Source: Bryobacterales bacterium (GTDB lineage Bacteria; Acidobacteriota; Terriglobia; Bryobacterales; Bryobacteraceae). Taken from it: DNA of 56,799 nt. The DNA is taken from positions 1 through 56,799 of the forward strand of contig PMUP01000012.1 of NCBI GenBank assembly GCA_003166865.1, read 5' to 3'. The notes beneath the pieces were generated by a model. That model saw only the letters and a list, made by a program, of their open reading frames with translations, searched no databases and was not told the DNA's origin. Below, in pieces: positions 42,078 through 51,636 of this stretch (within the stretch, counting starts at the first letter, position 1; every line of letters begins with the position of its first letter). A program made the translations under genes and the position numbers.

Positions 42078-45000
42078 TTAGTCGGCGCCAACATGCCCCG
42101 GCGCTGGTTCGAGAACCGGAAACTCGGTGGTCTTGCGCTTACGGCGCCGTGCCCAATCTAGAACCGAAGCCATGTAGGTGTACACCACCGGCGTCAAATA
42201 TAGAGTGATCAATTGCGAAAAGAGCAGGCCACCCACGACAGCCAAGCCCAGAGGACGGCGGGATTCGCCGCCCGCGCCATAACCAAGCGCAACCGGAATC
42301 GCGCCCAGCAGCGCCGCCATGGTGGTCATCATAATGGGCCGGAACCGGATCAGGCAGCCCTCGTAGATCGCCTCGAGCGGCGTCTTGCCTTCCTTGCGCT
42401 CGGCTTCCAGCGCGAAGTCGATCTGCATAATCGCGTTCTTCTTCACAATGCCGATCAGCATCATCAATCCGACGAAGGAGTAAATGTTGAGATCGACGTG
42501 GAAAATCATGAGCGTCAGCAACGCGCCGACGCCCGCCGAAGGCAGCCCGGAGAGAATCGTGAGCGGATGAATGTAGCTCTCATACAGTACGCCAAGCACG
42601 ATGTAGACCACCAGAACCGCGATGATCAGCAGCAGCGTAAGATTCTTGAGCGAGCTTTGGAACGCTTGCGCCGTGCCTTCGAAACTCGCGGTCATGGTGG
42701 CGGGCAGCACGCGCCGCGCGGTGTCCTGCACCATGTTCACGGCGTCGCCCAGCGCCACGCCGGGCTTGGCGTTAAACGAAACGGTGACCGAGGGGAATTG
42801 GCCCGAGTGATTGATGCTTTGCGCGCTCGCGCTCTCGCGCAGCGAAGCGAAATTGTTGAGCGGCACCAGCTGCCCGCCCGACGATTTGAAGTAAAGCTTC
42901 GAGAGATAGTCCGAGAACTCCTGGTATTTCGGCTGCACTTCCATCAGCACTTTGTATTGATTGGTGGGTGCGTAAATGGTGGATGACCAGCGCGGGCCAA
43001 ATGCACTGTAGAGGTCCGATTCAATCCCATTTGCGTCCAGGCCGAGCGCGGCCGCGCGATCTCGGTCGATGTTCAGATTCATTTGCGGATTCTTCACCTG
43101 CAAATCCGTGGTTACGTCGATCAAGCCCGGCAGCTTTGCGATCTCGCTTTGCAGCCGCTGCGCTTGTTTGTATAGTTCGTCCGTGTCAGGTCCTTGCAGC
43201 GTGAAATCGTAAGCGGACTTGGTCTGATGGCCTCCGAAGCGCAGGCTGGGCGGCGCCACCAGAAACACGCGGACGCCCGGAAATATAGACAGCTTGGGAC
43301 GCAGCTCGGCGATGACCTGCGTCAGCGACAACGCCCGCATTTTGCGCGGCTTCAACTGCGTCCAGAAGCGGGGCGTGTTGGTGGTGTCGGCCTGCGACAT
43401 GAACGAGTCGATATTCGGATCGTGGCGCATGATGGCGGCCACTTGTTGCACGTAGTCCACCATCTTGTAATACGAGGTGCCTTGCGCGGCCTCCAGCGTG
43501 ACCATCATGGAATCGTTATCTTCGTCCGGGATGAAGCCCTTCGAGACCGCGCCAAACAGATAGATGGTTGCGCCAATCAGGATGAAGAACACCGCCGCCA
43601 TCACGTAGTGATGTTTCAGCACCACGCGCAAACTGCGCTTGTAGCCGTTCAGCATGGTGTTGAAGAGGCGCTCCATGCCGCGGTTGAACCAGGACTTCCG
43701 CTGCTGGCGCGGATCCTTCAAGAACCGGCTGCACAGCATGGGCGTTAGCGTGATGGAAACCAGGCCCGAGATGAAAATCGCAGTGCACAGGGTGACCGCA
43801 AACTCTTTGAACAGCCGCCCGATAATTCCTCCCAGGAACAGCACCGGAATGAACACCGCGCCCAACGAAATGGTCATGGACACGATGGTGAATCCGATCT
43901 CGCGGGAGCCCTTCAGCGCGGCTTGAAAGGCCGTTTCGCCTTTTTCCATGTGCCGGACTATGTTTTCCAGCATCACGATGGCGTCGTCCACCACGAAGCC
44001 GATGCACAGGATCAGCGCCATCATCGAGATGTTGTCCAGGCTGTAGTTGAGCAGGTACATCACGGCGAAAGTGCCCAGGATGGAGAAGGGCAGCGCCATG
44101 CTGGGGATCAGCGTGGCCGAGGCGTTCCGCAGGAACAGGAAGATCACCGCGATCACCAGGCCCAGCGTGATCGCCATGGTGAACTGGATATCGTGAAACG
44201 CCGTCCGGATGTTGCCGGAGCGGTCGCCGCGCACGGTGAGAGTCACGGACGGGGGCAGATGGGCTTGCAGCGACGGCAGCACGCGCTTGATTTCGTCGCA
44301 TATTTGGATGGTGTTGCTGCCGGCCTGATGCATGACGCCCAGTTGGACCGCGCGTTCCACGGTCCTCGACGTGTTCGCCCAAGATGCGTTCTTGTCGTTT
44401 TCGATGCTATCGATCACGTTGGCGACTTCTTCCAAGCGCACTGGCGCGCCATTCCGCCATGCGACCACCATCGGGCGATAGTCCTCCGCGTGCATGAGCT
44501 GGCCGTTGGCTTGGATGTTGTAGGCGGTGTGCGCGCCGTACAGCGTGCCGACCGGGGTGTTGACGTTCCATCCGTTCAACGCGCTGTCGATTTCATTCAG
44601 ACCGAGGTGCTTGGCGTTGAGCTTGTCTGGATCCACCTGCACACGGACCGCGTACTTCGTGCTGCCCCACACCTGCACCTGAGCGACGCCCGAGACCATC
44701 GACAGGCGCTGAGCCACCAAAGTCTCCGCATATTCGTCGATCTCCCAAAGTGGCCGCGTAGCGCTGGTGAGCGCCATATACATGATGGGCTGGTCCGCTG
44801 GATTGGCCTTCTTGAAGGATGGCGGGGCGGGCAATCCCGGCGGCAGTAGCGGCGTAGCTTCGGAAATTGCAGTTTGCACGTCCACCGCGGCGCCGTCGAT
44901 ATCGCGATCCAGATCGAACGTCAGAGTGATTTGGGTATTGCCGGTGGAACTGGTCGAGGTCATCGAATCCAAGCCGGCGATGGATGTGAATTGCCGCTCC

Positions 45001-45200
45001 AGCGGCGTCGCCACCGCCGATGCCATGGTGGTCGGGTCCGCTCCTGGAAGGCTGGCGTTTACTTGAATAGTGGGAAAGTCGACACTCGGAAGATCGCTCA
45101 CCGCCAAGCCTCGATAGGCCACCACGCCAAACAGCGCGATGCCAGCCATCAGCAAACTGGTGGCGATGGGCCGGCGGATGAAAACTTCCGATACGTTCAA
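42078..45200 (-). CDS. RND efflux transporter, MdtB-like (first pump subunit)
   Basis: A 1040-residue RND pump closely similar to the downstream one. It opens with SEVFIRRPIATSLLMAGIALFG, has NPADQPIMYMALTSATRP in the porter domain and CIGFVVDDAIVMLENIVRHM with the relay Asp pair, and ends with FRPIMMTTMAALLGAIPVALGYGAGGE and a basic cytoplasmic tail. Both pumps keep the Asp pair, so neither is an obviously inactive partner. It lies 12 bp after the adaptor gene. Multidrug or lipid export is the family role. Confidence 0.95.
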   Translation of the reverse strand: MNVSEVFIRRPIATSLLMAGIALFGVVAYRGLAVSDLPSVDFPTIQVNASLPGADPTTMASAVATPLERQFTSIAGLDSMTSTSSTGNTQITLTFDLDRDIDGAAVDVQTAISEATPLLPPGLPAPPSFKKANPADQPIMYMALTSATRPLWEIDEYAETLVAQRLSMVSGVAQVQVWGSTKYAVRVQVDPDKLNAKHLGLNEIDSALNGWNVNTPVGTLYGAHTAYNIQANGQLMHAEDYRPMVVAWRNGAPVRLEEVANVIDSIENDKNASWANTSRTVERAVQLGVMHQAGSNTIQICDEIKRVLPSLQAHLPPSVTLTVRGDRSGNIRTAFHDIQFTMAITLGLVIAVIFLFLRNASATLIPSMALPFSILGTFAVMYLLNYSLDNISMMALILCIGFVVDDAIVMLENIVRHMEKGETAFQAALKGSREIGFTIVSMTISLGAVFIPVLFLGGIIGRLFKEFAVTLCTAIFISGLVSITLTPMLCSRFLKDPRQQRKSWFNRGMERLFNTMLNGYKRSLRVVLKHHYVMAAVFFILIGATIYLFGAVSKGFIPDEDNDSMMVTLEAAQGTSYYKMVDYVQQVAAIMRHDPNIDSFMSQADTTNTPRFWTQLKPRKMRALSLTQVIAELRPKLSIFPGVRVFLVAPPSLRFGGHQTKSAYDFTLQGPDTDELYKQAQRLQSEIAKLPGLIDVTTDLQVKNPQMNLNIDRDRAAALGLDANGIESDLYSAFGPRWSSTIYAPTNQYKVLMEVQPKYQEFSDYLSKLYFKSSGGQLVPLNNFASLRESASAQSINHSGQFPSVTVSFNAKPGVALGDAVNMVQDTARRVLPATMTASFEGTAQAFQSSLKNLTLLLIIAVLVVYIVLGVLYESYIHPLTILSGLPSAGVGALLTLMIFHVDLNIYSFVGLMMLIGIVKKNAIMQIDFALEAERKEGKTPLEAIYEGCLIRFRPIMMTTMAALLGAIPVALGYGAGGESRRPLGLAVVGGLLFSQLITLYLTPVVYTYMASVLDWARRRKRKTTEFPVLEPAPGHVGAD

Positions 45201-45212
45201 GGCCGTAGCTCC

Positions 45213-46484
45213 TTAGCTGGTCTTGGCGGGCGGCGCAGCGCCGCCAATATTGGGCGCCTCGCGGCTGTCCTGAACTTGAACATGGCTGCCCGGCGTCAGC
45301 CGGAGCTGGCCTTCGGTGACGACGGTCTCGCCCGGCTCCAAGCCGCGGTCAATCACCAGCTCCTGATCCACGCGCGTTCCGGTGACCACCGGACGCATCT
45401 CCACGGTTCGATCTTTCTTCACGACGTACACGAATTGGCCGTCTTGACCGGTCTGCACGGCCTGATTGGGAACCACCGTGGCGTGCGGCCGCGTTGTAAG
45501 CCCCAGCGTCACGCGCACAAACTCGCCGGGCCAAAGCTTGTTGTCGGCATTTGGAAACGTACCCTTCAGCTTGATCGTTCCTGTGGTGGCGTCCACGGAA
45601 TTGTCGATGAAGGTCAGCACGCCAGTCTCCTGGGTGCCGGCATCGGCCTGCGGCGCGGCGTGGACCGGCAGTTGTCCTTGCCCCATGTATCGCTTGATGT
45701 CTCCCAGTTGGGCTTCCGGAACCGAGAACGTCACATAAATCGGCTGCACCTCGGTGATGGTCATCAAGTCCGTCGTGTTGGCGGCCACCACGTTGCCTTG
45801 CTTCACCGCGATGCTGCCGGTCCGGCCGTTGATCGGCGACTCTATGGTGGTGTAGCTCAATTGGACTTCGACGTTCTCGACGGCGGCTTTGTCGGCCACG
45901 ATCTGCGCGCGCGCGCTTTCGATGGCGGCTTTGTCGGCCAGCAGGGTTTGCGAGAGAGCGTCAGCGCTGGAACGCATCTGGTCGGCTTGCTCGCGCGAGA
46001 CCACGCCCTGATCGAACAATCCACGATAGCGTGAAGCCTGGTCTTGTGAGTACTTCTCGTTGGCGATGTCGCGCGCCAGGTTGGCCTGCGCCTGGCTGAG
46101 CGCTGCCGTATCGCGCGCCAAATTCGCTTGCGCCTGGCTGAGCTGCGCTTCAAGCGGCCGCCCGTCGATGGTGAACAGCAGGTCGCCCTTCTTAACCGAG
46201 TCGCCTTCATGGAACGAGACTTTGGTCAGCTCGCCGCCCACTTGCGCCTTCACGCTGATGGTCGAGTAGGCTTCCACATTGCCGATGACGTCGACGTTGA
46301 TGGGGACATCCCTTTGAGACACCATCGCAACCACCACCGGGACCGGACCGCCCTCGCCCGCACGGCCGCGACCTCCGGGCCCACCGGCCTTCACGCTGGA
46401 GTTGTTGCATCCCGACATGGCTAGACAAACGGCCGCCACCGTCAGGGTCACGGCAGGAAGCTTCAAGGCTTTAGTAAGGTTCAT
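45213..46484 (-). CDS. RND periplasmic adaptor lipoprotein (membrane-fusion protein, MdtA-like)
   Basis: A 423-residue protein from ATG 46484, chosen over a longer frame to 46553 because it gives a lipoprotein signal (LTVAAVCLAMSGC, lipid at Cys26). After a Gly-rich linker the barrel-sandwich half-motif is VIGNVEAYSTISVKAQVGGELTKVSFHEGD. The alpha-hairpin carries a duplicated LSQAQANLARD heptad. The second half-motif is IESPINGRTGSIAVKQGNVV, and the beta-barrel and membrane-proximal domains follow. It links the two pumps to an outer-membrane channel. No such channel gene (TolC-like) is encoded nearby, so one must be supplied elsewhere. It is the first gene of the operon. Confidence 0.94.
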   Translation of the reverse strand: MNLTKALKLPAVTLTVAAVCLAMSGCNNSSVKAGGPGGRGRAGEGGPVPVVVAMVSQRDVPINVDVIGNVEAYSTISVKAQVGGELTKVSFHEGDSVKKGDLLFTIDGRPLEAQLSQAQANLARDTAALSQAQANLARDIANEKYSQDQASRYRGLFDQGVVSREQADQMRSSADALSQTLLADKAAIESARAQIVADKAAVENVEVQLSYTTIESPINGRTGSIAVKQGNVVAANTTDLMTITEVQPIYVTFSVPEAQLGDIKRYMGQGQLPVHAAPQADAGTQETGVLTFIDNSVDATTGTIKLKGTFPNADNKLWPGEFVRVTLGLTTRPHATVVPNQAVQTGQDGQFVYVVKKDRTVEMRPVVTGTRVDQELVIDRGLEPGETVVTEGQLRLTPGSHVQVQDSREAPNIGGAAPPAKTS

Positions 46485-46655
46485 GGAAGAATATCGCGTC
46501 CGGCTAGCCGTCTGTATACAGGTTCGAAGAAGGGGCGTGATTTCGAGTCCCAAGGTTACAGGCCAAACAGAAATATCTATAAGTATACCTTGATCTTAGG
46601 AGTCCTCAGGGCACCTAAATATTTAAGCGAGGCGCCGCCGCGGAAGCTGTTTCGA

Positions 46656-47243
46656 TTAGGGGACAATCGTGCGCGGCCCTGGAATGATCCTTTGGGTGCC
46701 ATCTTCATCTTCGCGGAAGGTTGCCGAACCGATCGCGCGGTAGAATTTGCCGTCGAATCTAAAATAGCTGAGGTCCGCCTCGAATGCGCTCATGTGCCAT
46801 CCCAGGACGATGTCTCGATATCCGCTGCTGGTTGTCGGCTCCACTGAGTAGATCCATCCATTGAAACCTTGCTGCGGGCTCGCAAGAAGAGTGGGCTTGA
46901 GGCCATCGAAGCGAATAAGCCACATCGCACCGTTGGAGCCTTGCCCGCCGCGAGCACAACCTCGGCCGGCCTCCACAAGGAGCACTTTAACTTGTGGCGA
47001 GAGCGGGATTGTCTCGTAGCTCAGATTGTTCAGCCATTCGGCATCATCGGCCGCACACCAGCCATCCAACGACACGCGAGCCTTCAGGAGCCCAACAATG
47101 GATTGTTGCTGGGATTGGCCCAGCGTGACCCTCGCGATTTTCTTGGTGAGTGGGGCACCAACATGCTGCCAGAGATCCGATTGCGCAACACCGCATTGAA
47201 CGCCGAGAGCGGTCGCGAGCACGAGGCGAAGCCTGGCGGGCAC
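46656..47243 (-). CDS. Exported protein of unknown function, coupled to thrS
   Basis: A 195-residue protein with a signal peptide (ARLRLVLATALGVQCGVAQ). GTG 47243 follows the TGA of thrS with no gap, and GGAGG inside the end of thrS lies about five bases before it, so its translation is probably coupled to thrS. The mature part (LDGWCAADDAEWLNNLSYE, GRGCARGGQGSNGAMWLIRFD, GFNGWIYSVEP, IVLGWHMSAFEADLSYFRFDG) has two cysteines and looks like a small periplasmic beta-rich protein. No family is recognised. A 171-bp AT-rich gap with nothing clear separates it from the efflux operon. Confidence 0.8.
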   Translation of the reverse strand: MPARLRLVLATALGVQCGVAQSDLWQHVGAPLTKKIARVTLGQSQQQSIVGLLKARVSLDGWCAADDAEWLNNLSYETIPLSPQVKVLLVEAGRGCARGGQGSNGAMWLIRFDGLKPTLLASPQQGFNGWIYSVEPTTSSGYRDIVLGWHMSAFEADLSYFRFDGKFYRAIGSATFREDEDGTQRIIPGPRTIVP

Positions 47244-49181
47244 TCACTCCTCCCGGGCTTTGGTGTCGATGAGCCGCTGGATGTTCGTAAGGAACTCGTC
47301 CACCTTCTGCGCTCCCTGGTCGGCGTGCTTGCGATTCCGCACGGAAACGCTGCCGTCCTGCGCCTCGCGATCGCCCACCACCAGCATGTACGGGATCTTC
47401 TGCAACTGCGCATCGCGAATCTTGAGGTTCACTTTCTCTTTGCGATCATCCAGCTCCGCGCGCAGACCCGCGGCCTTTAGCTGATCGACCACCTTTTGCG
47501 CATACTCCGCGTGGCGGTCCGTGATCGGCAGCACCACCGCTTGCACCGGAGCGAGCCATACTGGAAAGGCGCCCGCGTAGTGCTCGATCAAAATGCCGAA
47601 GAAGCGCTCGATGGATCCGTACAGCGCGCGATGCACCATCAGCGGCTGGTGCTTCTTGCCGTCATCAGCCACGTATTCGAGATCGAAACGCCGAGGGAGC
47701 GTGAAGTCGAACTGCACTGTCGAAAGCTGCCATAGCCGCCCGATCGCGTCCACCAACTTCACGTCGATCTTCGGACCGTAAAACGCCGCTTCATCCGGCA
47801 TCACCTTCACCTTCATATTCAGCCGTTCGGTGGCGCGCTTCAGGGCGTTTTCAGCGAGCTGCCATTGTTCGGGGGTGCCGTCGTACTTGCCGCTCGCGCC
47901 TTTGTCCCAGGTGGAAAGCTCGGCCTCATAATCGTCGAAGCCGTACGTGCTCAGCGTATCGATCGCGAACTGCAAACAGCTCACCACTTCGTCTTCGATC
48001 TGCTCCGGCGTGCAAAAAATGTGCGCGTCGTCCTGCGTGAATCCGCGCACGCGCATCAAGCCGTGCATCACGCCCGACCGCTCGTAGCGATACACCGTGC
48101 CCAGTTCGCCCAGCCGCACGGGAAGGTCGCGATAGCTGTGCAGCTTGTCCTTGTAAATCAGAATATGGCCCGGGCAGTTCATCGGCTTGAGCTGATACTC
48201 GGCGTCGTCCAGCTCCATTGGCTTGAACATGTTGTCGCTGTAGAAATTGGCGTGCCCGGAAATCTTCCACAGATCGCGCCGCATCACGTGCGGCGTGTAG
48301 ACCAGCGAGTAGCCGCGCGCCAGGTATTGATCGCGCATCCAGTCTTCGATGATCTTGCGGATGCGTCCGCCCTTGGGATGCCAGAAAATCAAGCCGGGAC
48401 CGGCGAGCTCCTGGATGCTGAACAGATCCAGCTCCTGGCCGAGCTTGCGATGATCGCGCTTCTTGGCTTCCTCCAATCGTTGAAGATAGGCATCCTGCTC
48501 TTTTTTGCTAAAAAACGCCGTGCCGTAGATGCGTTGCAAACGCGGATTGTGCTCGTCGCCCTTCCAATAGGCGCCCGCGATGGAGAGCAGCTTGAACGCC
48601 TTCAGGCGCGACGTGGATGGCACGTGTGGTCCGCGGCAAAAGTCGATGAAATGCGGCCCCAGCGTGTACTCGGAAAAGACTTCGCCCGCGCGCTCTTCGA
48701 TCAGCTCGCGCTTCATCCAATCGTCGGCGTACTTCTTCAGACCAACCTCTCTGGGTGTCAGCTTGCGCTCGAAGGTCAAACCTTTGGCCTGCAATTCCTG
48801 CATGCGTGCTTCGATCTTTTCGAGGTCCTCGGGCGTGAAGGGGGTCTCGCGTTGAAAATCGTAGTAGAAACCGGTGTCGATCGGTGGTCCGATTCCCAGC
48901 TTGGTTTCCGGAAACAATTCGAGCACCGCGGCCGCCAACAAGTGCGCCGTCGAGTGCCGGTAAACTTCGAGCGCCTCCGGATTCTTGGACGTCAGGATCT
49001 CGAGCTTAGAGTCTTTCTCGAACGGCCGCGTCAGGTCCCAAAGTTGTCCATCCACGCGCGCGACTACGGCGTCATCGGCCAAGCGCGGACCGAGAGATTT
49101 CGCTAAGTCGAGAGGCCCGCTGCCGAGCGGAACGCTCTTCTGGCTGCCATCGGGCAGAGTAATGGTGAGGCTTTCGCTCAT
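47244..49181 (-). CDS. thrS: Threonyl-tRNA synthetase
   Basis: A 645-residue class II aminoacyl-tRNA synthetase of standard length that charges tRNA-Thr. The TGS domain (1-62) is followed by the editing/SAD domain with HSTAH (His76, His80) and IGPPIDTGFYYDF. Motif 1 lies near IIEDWMRDQYLARGYSLVYTP. The zinc ligand Cys lies in PMNCPGH, and motif 2 is YRYERSGVMHGLMRVRGFTQDD. Motif 3 is in YGSIERFFGILIEHYAGAFP, and the anticodon-binding domain starts near LPITDRHAEYAQKV. Only 36 bp separates it from the divergent penicillin-acylase gene, so no T-box leader can be present. Confidence 0.98.
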   Translation of the reverse strand: MSESLTITLPDGSQKSVPLGSGPLDLAKSLGPRLADDAVVARVDGQLWDLTRPFEKDSKLEILTSKNPEALEVYRHSTAHLLAAAVLELFPETKLGIGPPIDTGFYYDFQRETPFTPEDLEKIEARMQELQAKGLTFERKLTPREVGLKKYADDWMKRELIEERAGEVFSEYTLGPHFIDFCRGPHVPSTSRLKAFKLLSIAGAYWKGDEHNPRLQRIYGTAFFSKKEQDAYLQRLEEAKKRDHRKLGQELDLFSIQELAGPGLIFWHPKGGRIRKIIEDWMRDQYLARGYSLVYTPHVMRRDLWKISGHANFYSDNMFKPMELDDAEYQLKPMNCPGHILIYKDKLHSYRDLPVRLGELGTVYRYERSGVMHGLMRVRGFTQDDAHIFCTPEQIEDEVVSCLQFAIDTLSTYGFDDYEAELSTWDKGASGKYDGTPEQWQLAENALKRATERLNMKVKVMPDEAAFYGPKIDVKLVDAIGRLWQLSTVQFDFTLPRRFDLEYVADDGKKHQPLMVHRALYGSIERFFGILIEHYAGAFPVWLAPVQAVVLPITDRHAEYAQKVVDQLKAAGLRAELDDRKEKVNLKIRDAQLQKIPYMLVVGDREAQDGSVSVRNRKHADQGAQKVDEFLTNIQRLIDTKAREE

Positions 49182-49217
49182 GTAAGTCTCAGGTTATCAG
49201 GTATCATTATTCCAATC

Positions 49218-51590
49218 GTGATTCGCTTCCGCCAGCTGGCACTGCTTCTGTCCGTCCTGGTCTGCCGCGCCGGCGCGTTTGAACATGCGTCGGTCAGCAT
49301 GCAGGTCGCGGGGCTCAAACAACAAGCAGAGATTCTTGTTGACCAATGGGGCGTGCCGCACATCTATGCCAAAAATGTTGATGACGCCTTCTTCGCTCAA
49401 GGTTTCAACGTTGGGCGCGATCGCCTCTTCCAGATCGATCTGTGGCGGCGTCGTGGCCTGGGCCGCTTGGCGGAGGTTCTCGGGCCAGCTTACCTCGAGC
49501 AGGACAAAGCGACGCGGTTGTTTCTGTATCGCGGTGACATGGACAAGGAATGGGCGGCGTACGCACCGGACGCGCATCCCATCGCCGAGGCGTTCGTGGC
49601 CGGCATCAACGCTTATATCGATTGGCTCGCTGCACACCGCAATCAGACGCCGCTCGAATTCAAGCTGCTCGGCTACGCTCCATCGAAATGGGAAGCGAGC
49701 GATGTGGTGCGCATCCGCAGCCATGGGCTAACGCGCAATCTCACCAGCGAAGTGGCGCGCGCCAATACGGTGTGCAAGACCGACGCGCTCAACGGACCGA
49801 AGTACGATCAAATCCGCTACGGTCTTGAGCCGCCGTGGCAAACCAAGGTTCCAGAAGGGCTGGATCCTTGCCTGCCGAAAGACGTGCTGAAGGTATTCAC
49901 GTTCGCGACCGCGGAGGTGCACATTGACCGCATTGCTAATAACAGAACCGCGACCGACCGAGCCGCGACCGTGAGGGAGTCGGACCCCGAAGGCAGCAAC
50001 AACTGGACCATCGCGCCCTCAAAATCCGCCACCGGCCGCGCTATTCTTGCCAACGATCCGCATCGCGCCTACAGCACGCCGAGCCTGCGGTATATCGTGC
50101 ACGTCAGTGCCCCGGGCATGAGCATCATCGGCGCCGGCGAACCGGCGTTGCCAGGAATCTCCATCGGCCACAACGGTACGATCGCGTTCGGCCTCACCAT
50201 ATTCGATGTCGACCAGGAAGATCTGTACGTCTACGATGTCAACCCGGCGAACGCGCGCGAATATCGCTACCAGGGTGCGTGGGAGCCCATGCGCGTGCTC
50301 CGCGAGACCATTCCGGTCAAGGGTGCGGCGCCCGTCTCCACCGAACTTGTTTTTACGCGGCACGGTCCCGTAATCTACGCCGACGCAGCCAAACACCGCG
50401 CTTACGCCGTTCGGACGTGCTGGCTTGAGCCCGGGATGGCTCCCTACTTTGGCAGCGTGTCCTACATGCGCGCCAACAATTTCGCGGAATTCCAGCGCGC
50501 CATGTTGCACTGGGGAGCGCCCACAGAGAACCAGGTCTACGCGGACGTGAAGGGCAACATCGGTTGGATTCCCGGCGGACTCGCTCCCATTCGGCCCAAT
50601 TGGGATGGCCTCATGCCCGTTCCCGGCGATGGCCGGTACGAATGGGCGGGATTTTGGTCCGGCGACAAACTCCCTTCGTCGTACAACCCTACAAGTGGTT
50701 ATGTGACCACCTCGAACGAAATGAATCTTCCTCCGGGCTATCCGTATCAGGAGCGTAAGCTCAGCTTCGAGTGGACCAACGGCTCCCGCCACGCTCGCAT
50801 CGACGAGGTCCTGAAGTCGCTGCCAAAAGTCTCGATCGAGGACTCGATGAAGTTGCAGAACGACGTCACCTCGATTCCGGCACGGAGGCTGGTCGCGCAG
50901 CTAGCGCCGCTGCACTCCGAGGAGCCGAAGACGAAAGCGGCGCTCGATCTTCTACGCGGCTGGGATGCTCGCGAGACTTCCGATTCCCCGCAAGCGGCAC
51001 TGATGGAAGTCTGGATCTCCAGGCACCTCGGAAGGGCATTCCTCGAAACCGTGCTTCCGCCAAGCGCCGCGCAAGCGATCAGTTCGCCGGATATCGCGGT
51101 GATGCTGGACGCGCTTGAAAAGCCCGCGCTCCCAAATAGGGACGCCTTACTGCTTGCATCGCTCACGGATGCTTATGCCGAGATGCAGAAGCTCGAAGGC
51201 GCCGATCCCCACGCGTGGCAATGGGGCAAGCTGCATCATTCATTGCCCGAGCATCCATTACTCGGAGCCCTGGACGCTGGTCTGCGGGCGCGCCTGCAGC
51301 CCGGACCGTTTCCAACATCGGGCGGCCCTAACACGCCGAATGCGTCGTCGTATCGCGTGAGCGATTTCCAGTTGACAGGCGGTCCGTCGTTTCGCATGGT
51401 GCTCGACGTCGGTAACTGGGACAATTCTCGCGCCGTGAATTATCCGGGCCAGTCGGGCAATCCCGACAACGTTCACTATCGAGATCTAACGGAGATGTGG
51501 CTTACGGGGAAATATTTCCCGCTCCTCTACACTCGCGACGCGGTGGAAAAGGCCACGGTAACGCGCATCCTGTTAAAGCCCACAAACTGA
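49218..51590 (+). CDS. Penicillin acylase-family Ntn-hydrolase, secreted
   Basis: A 790-residue precursor with a cleavable signal peptide (QLALLLSVLVCRAGA). The alpha chain starts ILVDQWGVPHIYAKNVDDAFFAQGF, the standard opening. The maturation site is Gly259-Ser260 in PEGSNNWTIAP, so Ser260 becomes the N-terminal nucleophile. AILANDPHRAY, GEPALPGISIGHNGTIAFG and NQVYADVKGNIGWIPGG are further family blocks. Unlike the homologue at 36205 it has no membrane anchor and a longer alpha chain. GTG 49218 is the first start after the divergent thrS. Likely substrates are N-acyl compounds such as acyl-homoserine lactones or beta-lactams; this is inference. Confidence 0.93.
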   Translation: MIRFRQLALLLSVLVCRAGAFEHASVSMQVAGLKQQAEILVDQWGVPHIYAKNVDDAFFAQGFNVGRDRLFQIDLWRRRGLGRLAEVLGPAYLEQDKATRLFLYRGDMDKEWAAYAPDAHPIAEAFVAGINAYIDWLAAHRNQTPLEFKLLGYAPSKWEASDVVRIRSHGLTRNLTSEVARANTVCKTDALNGPKYDQIRYGLEPPWQTKVPEGLDPCLPKDVLKVFTFATAEVHIDRIANNRTATDRAATVRESDPEGSNNWTIAPSKSATGRAILANDPHRAYSTPSLRYIVHVSAPGMSIIGAGEPALPGISIGHNGTIAFGLTIFDVDQEDLYVYDVNPANAREYRYQGAWEPMRVLRETIPVKGAAPVSTELVFTRHGPVIYADAAKHRAYAVRTCWLEPGMAPYFGSVSYMRANNFAEFQRAMLHWGAPTENQVYADVKGNIGWIPGGLAPIRPNWDGLMPVPGDGRYEWAGFWSGDKLPSSYNPTSGYVTTSNEMNLPPGYPYQERKLSFEWTNGSRHARIDEVLKSLPKVSIEDSMKLQNDVTSIPARRLVAQLAPLHSEEPKTKAALDLLRGWDARETSDSPQAALMEVWISRHLGRAFLETVLPPSAAQAISSPDIAVMLDALEKPALPNRDALLLASLTDAYAEMQKLEGADPHAWQWGKLHHSLPEHPLLGALDAGLRARLQPGPFPTSGGPNTPNASSYRVSDFQLTGGPSFRMVLDVGNWDNSRAVNYPGQSGNPDNVHYRDLTEMWLTGKYFPLLYTRDAVEKATVTRILLKPTN

Positions 51591-51636
51591 ACCGCGCGCG
51601 TGAGCAAGCGGCCAAGGGCGCTCTATAATTCATACT

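Noticed and set aside
47865-49106. 413-residue plus-strand ORF opposite thrS
   Set aside because: thrS is complete and certain, and the antisense product has no recognisable domain.
49182-49217. T-box leader upstream of thrS
   Set aside because: The divergent gap is 36 bp, with no room for a T-box.
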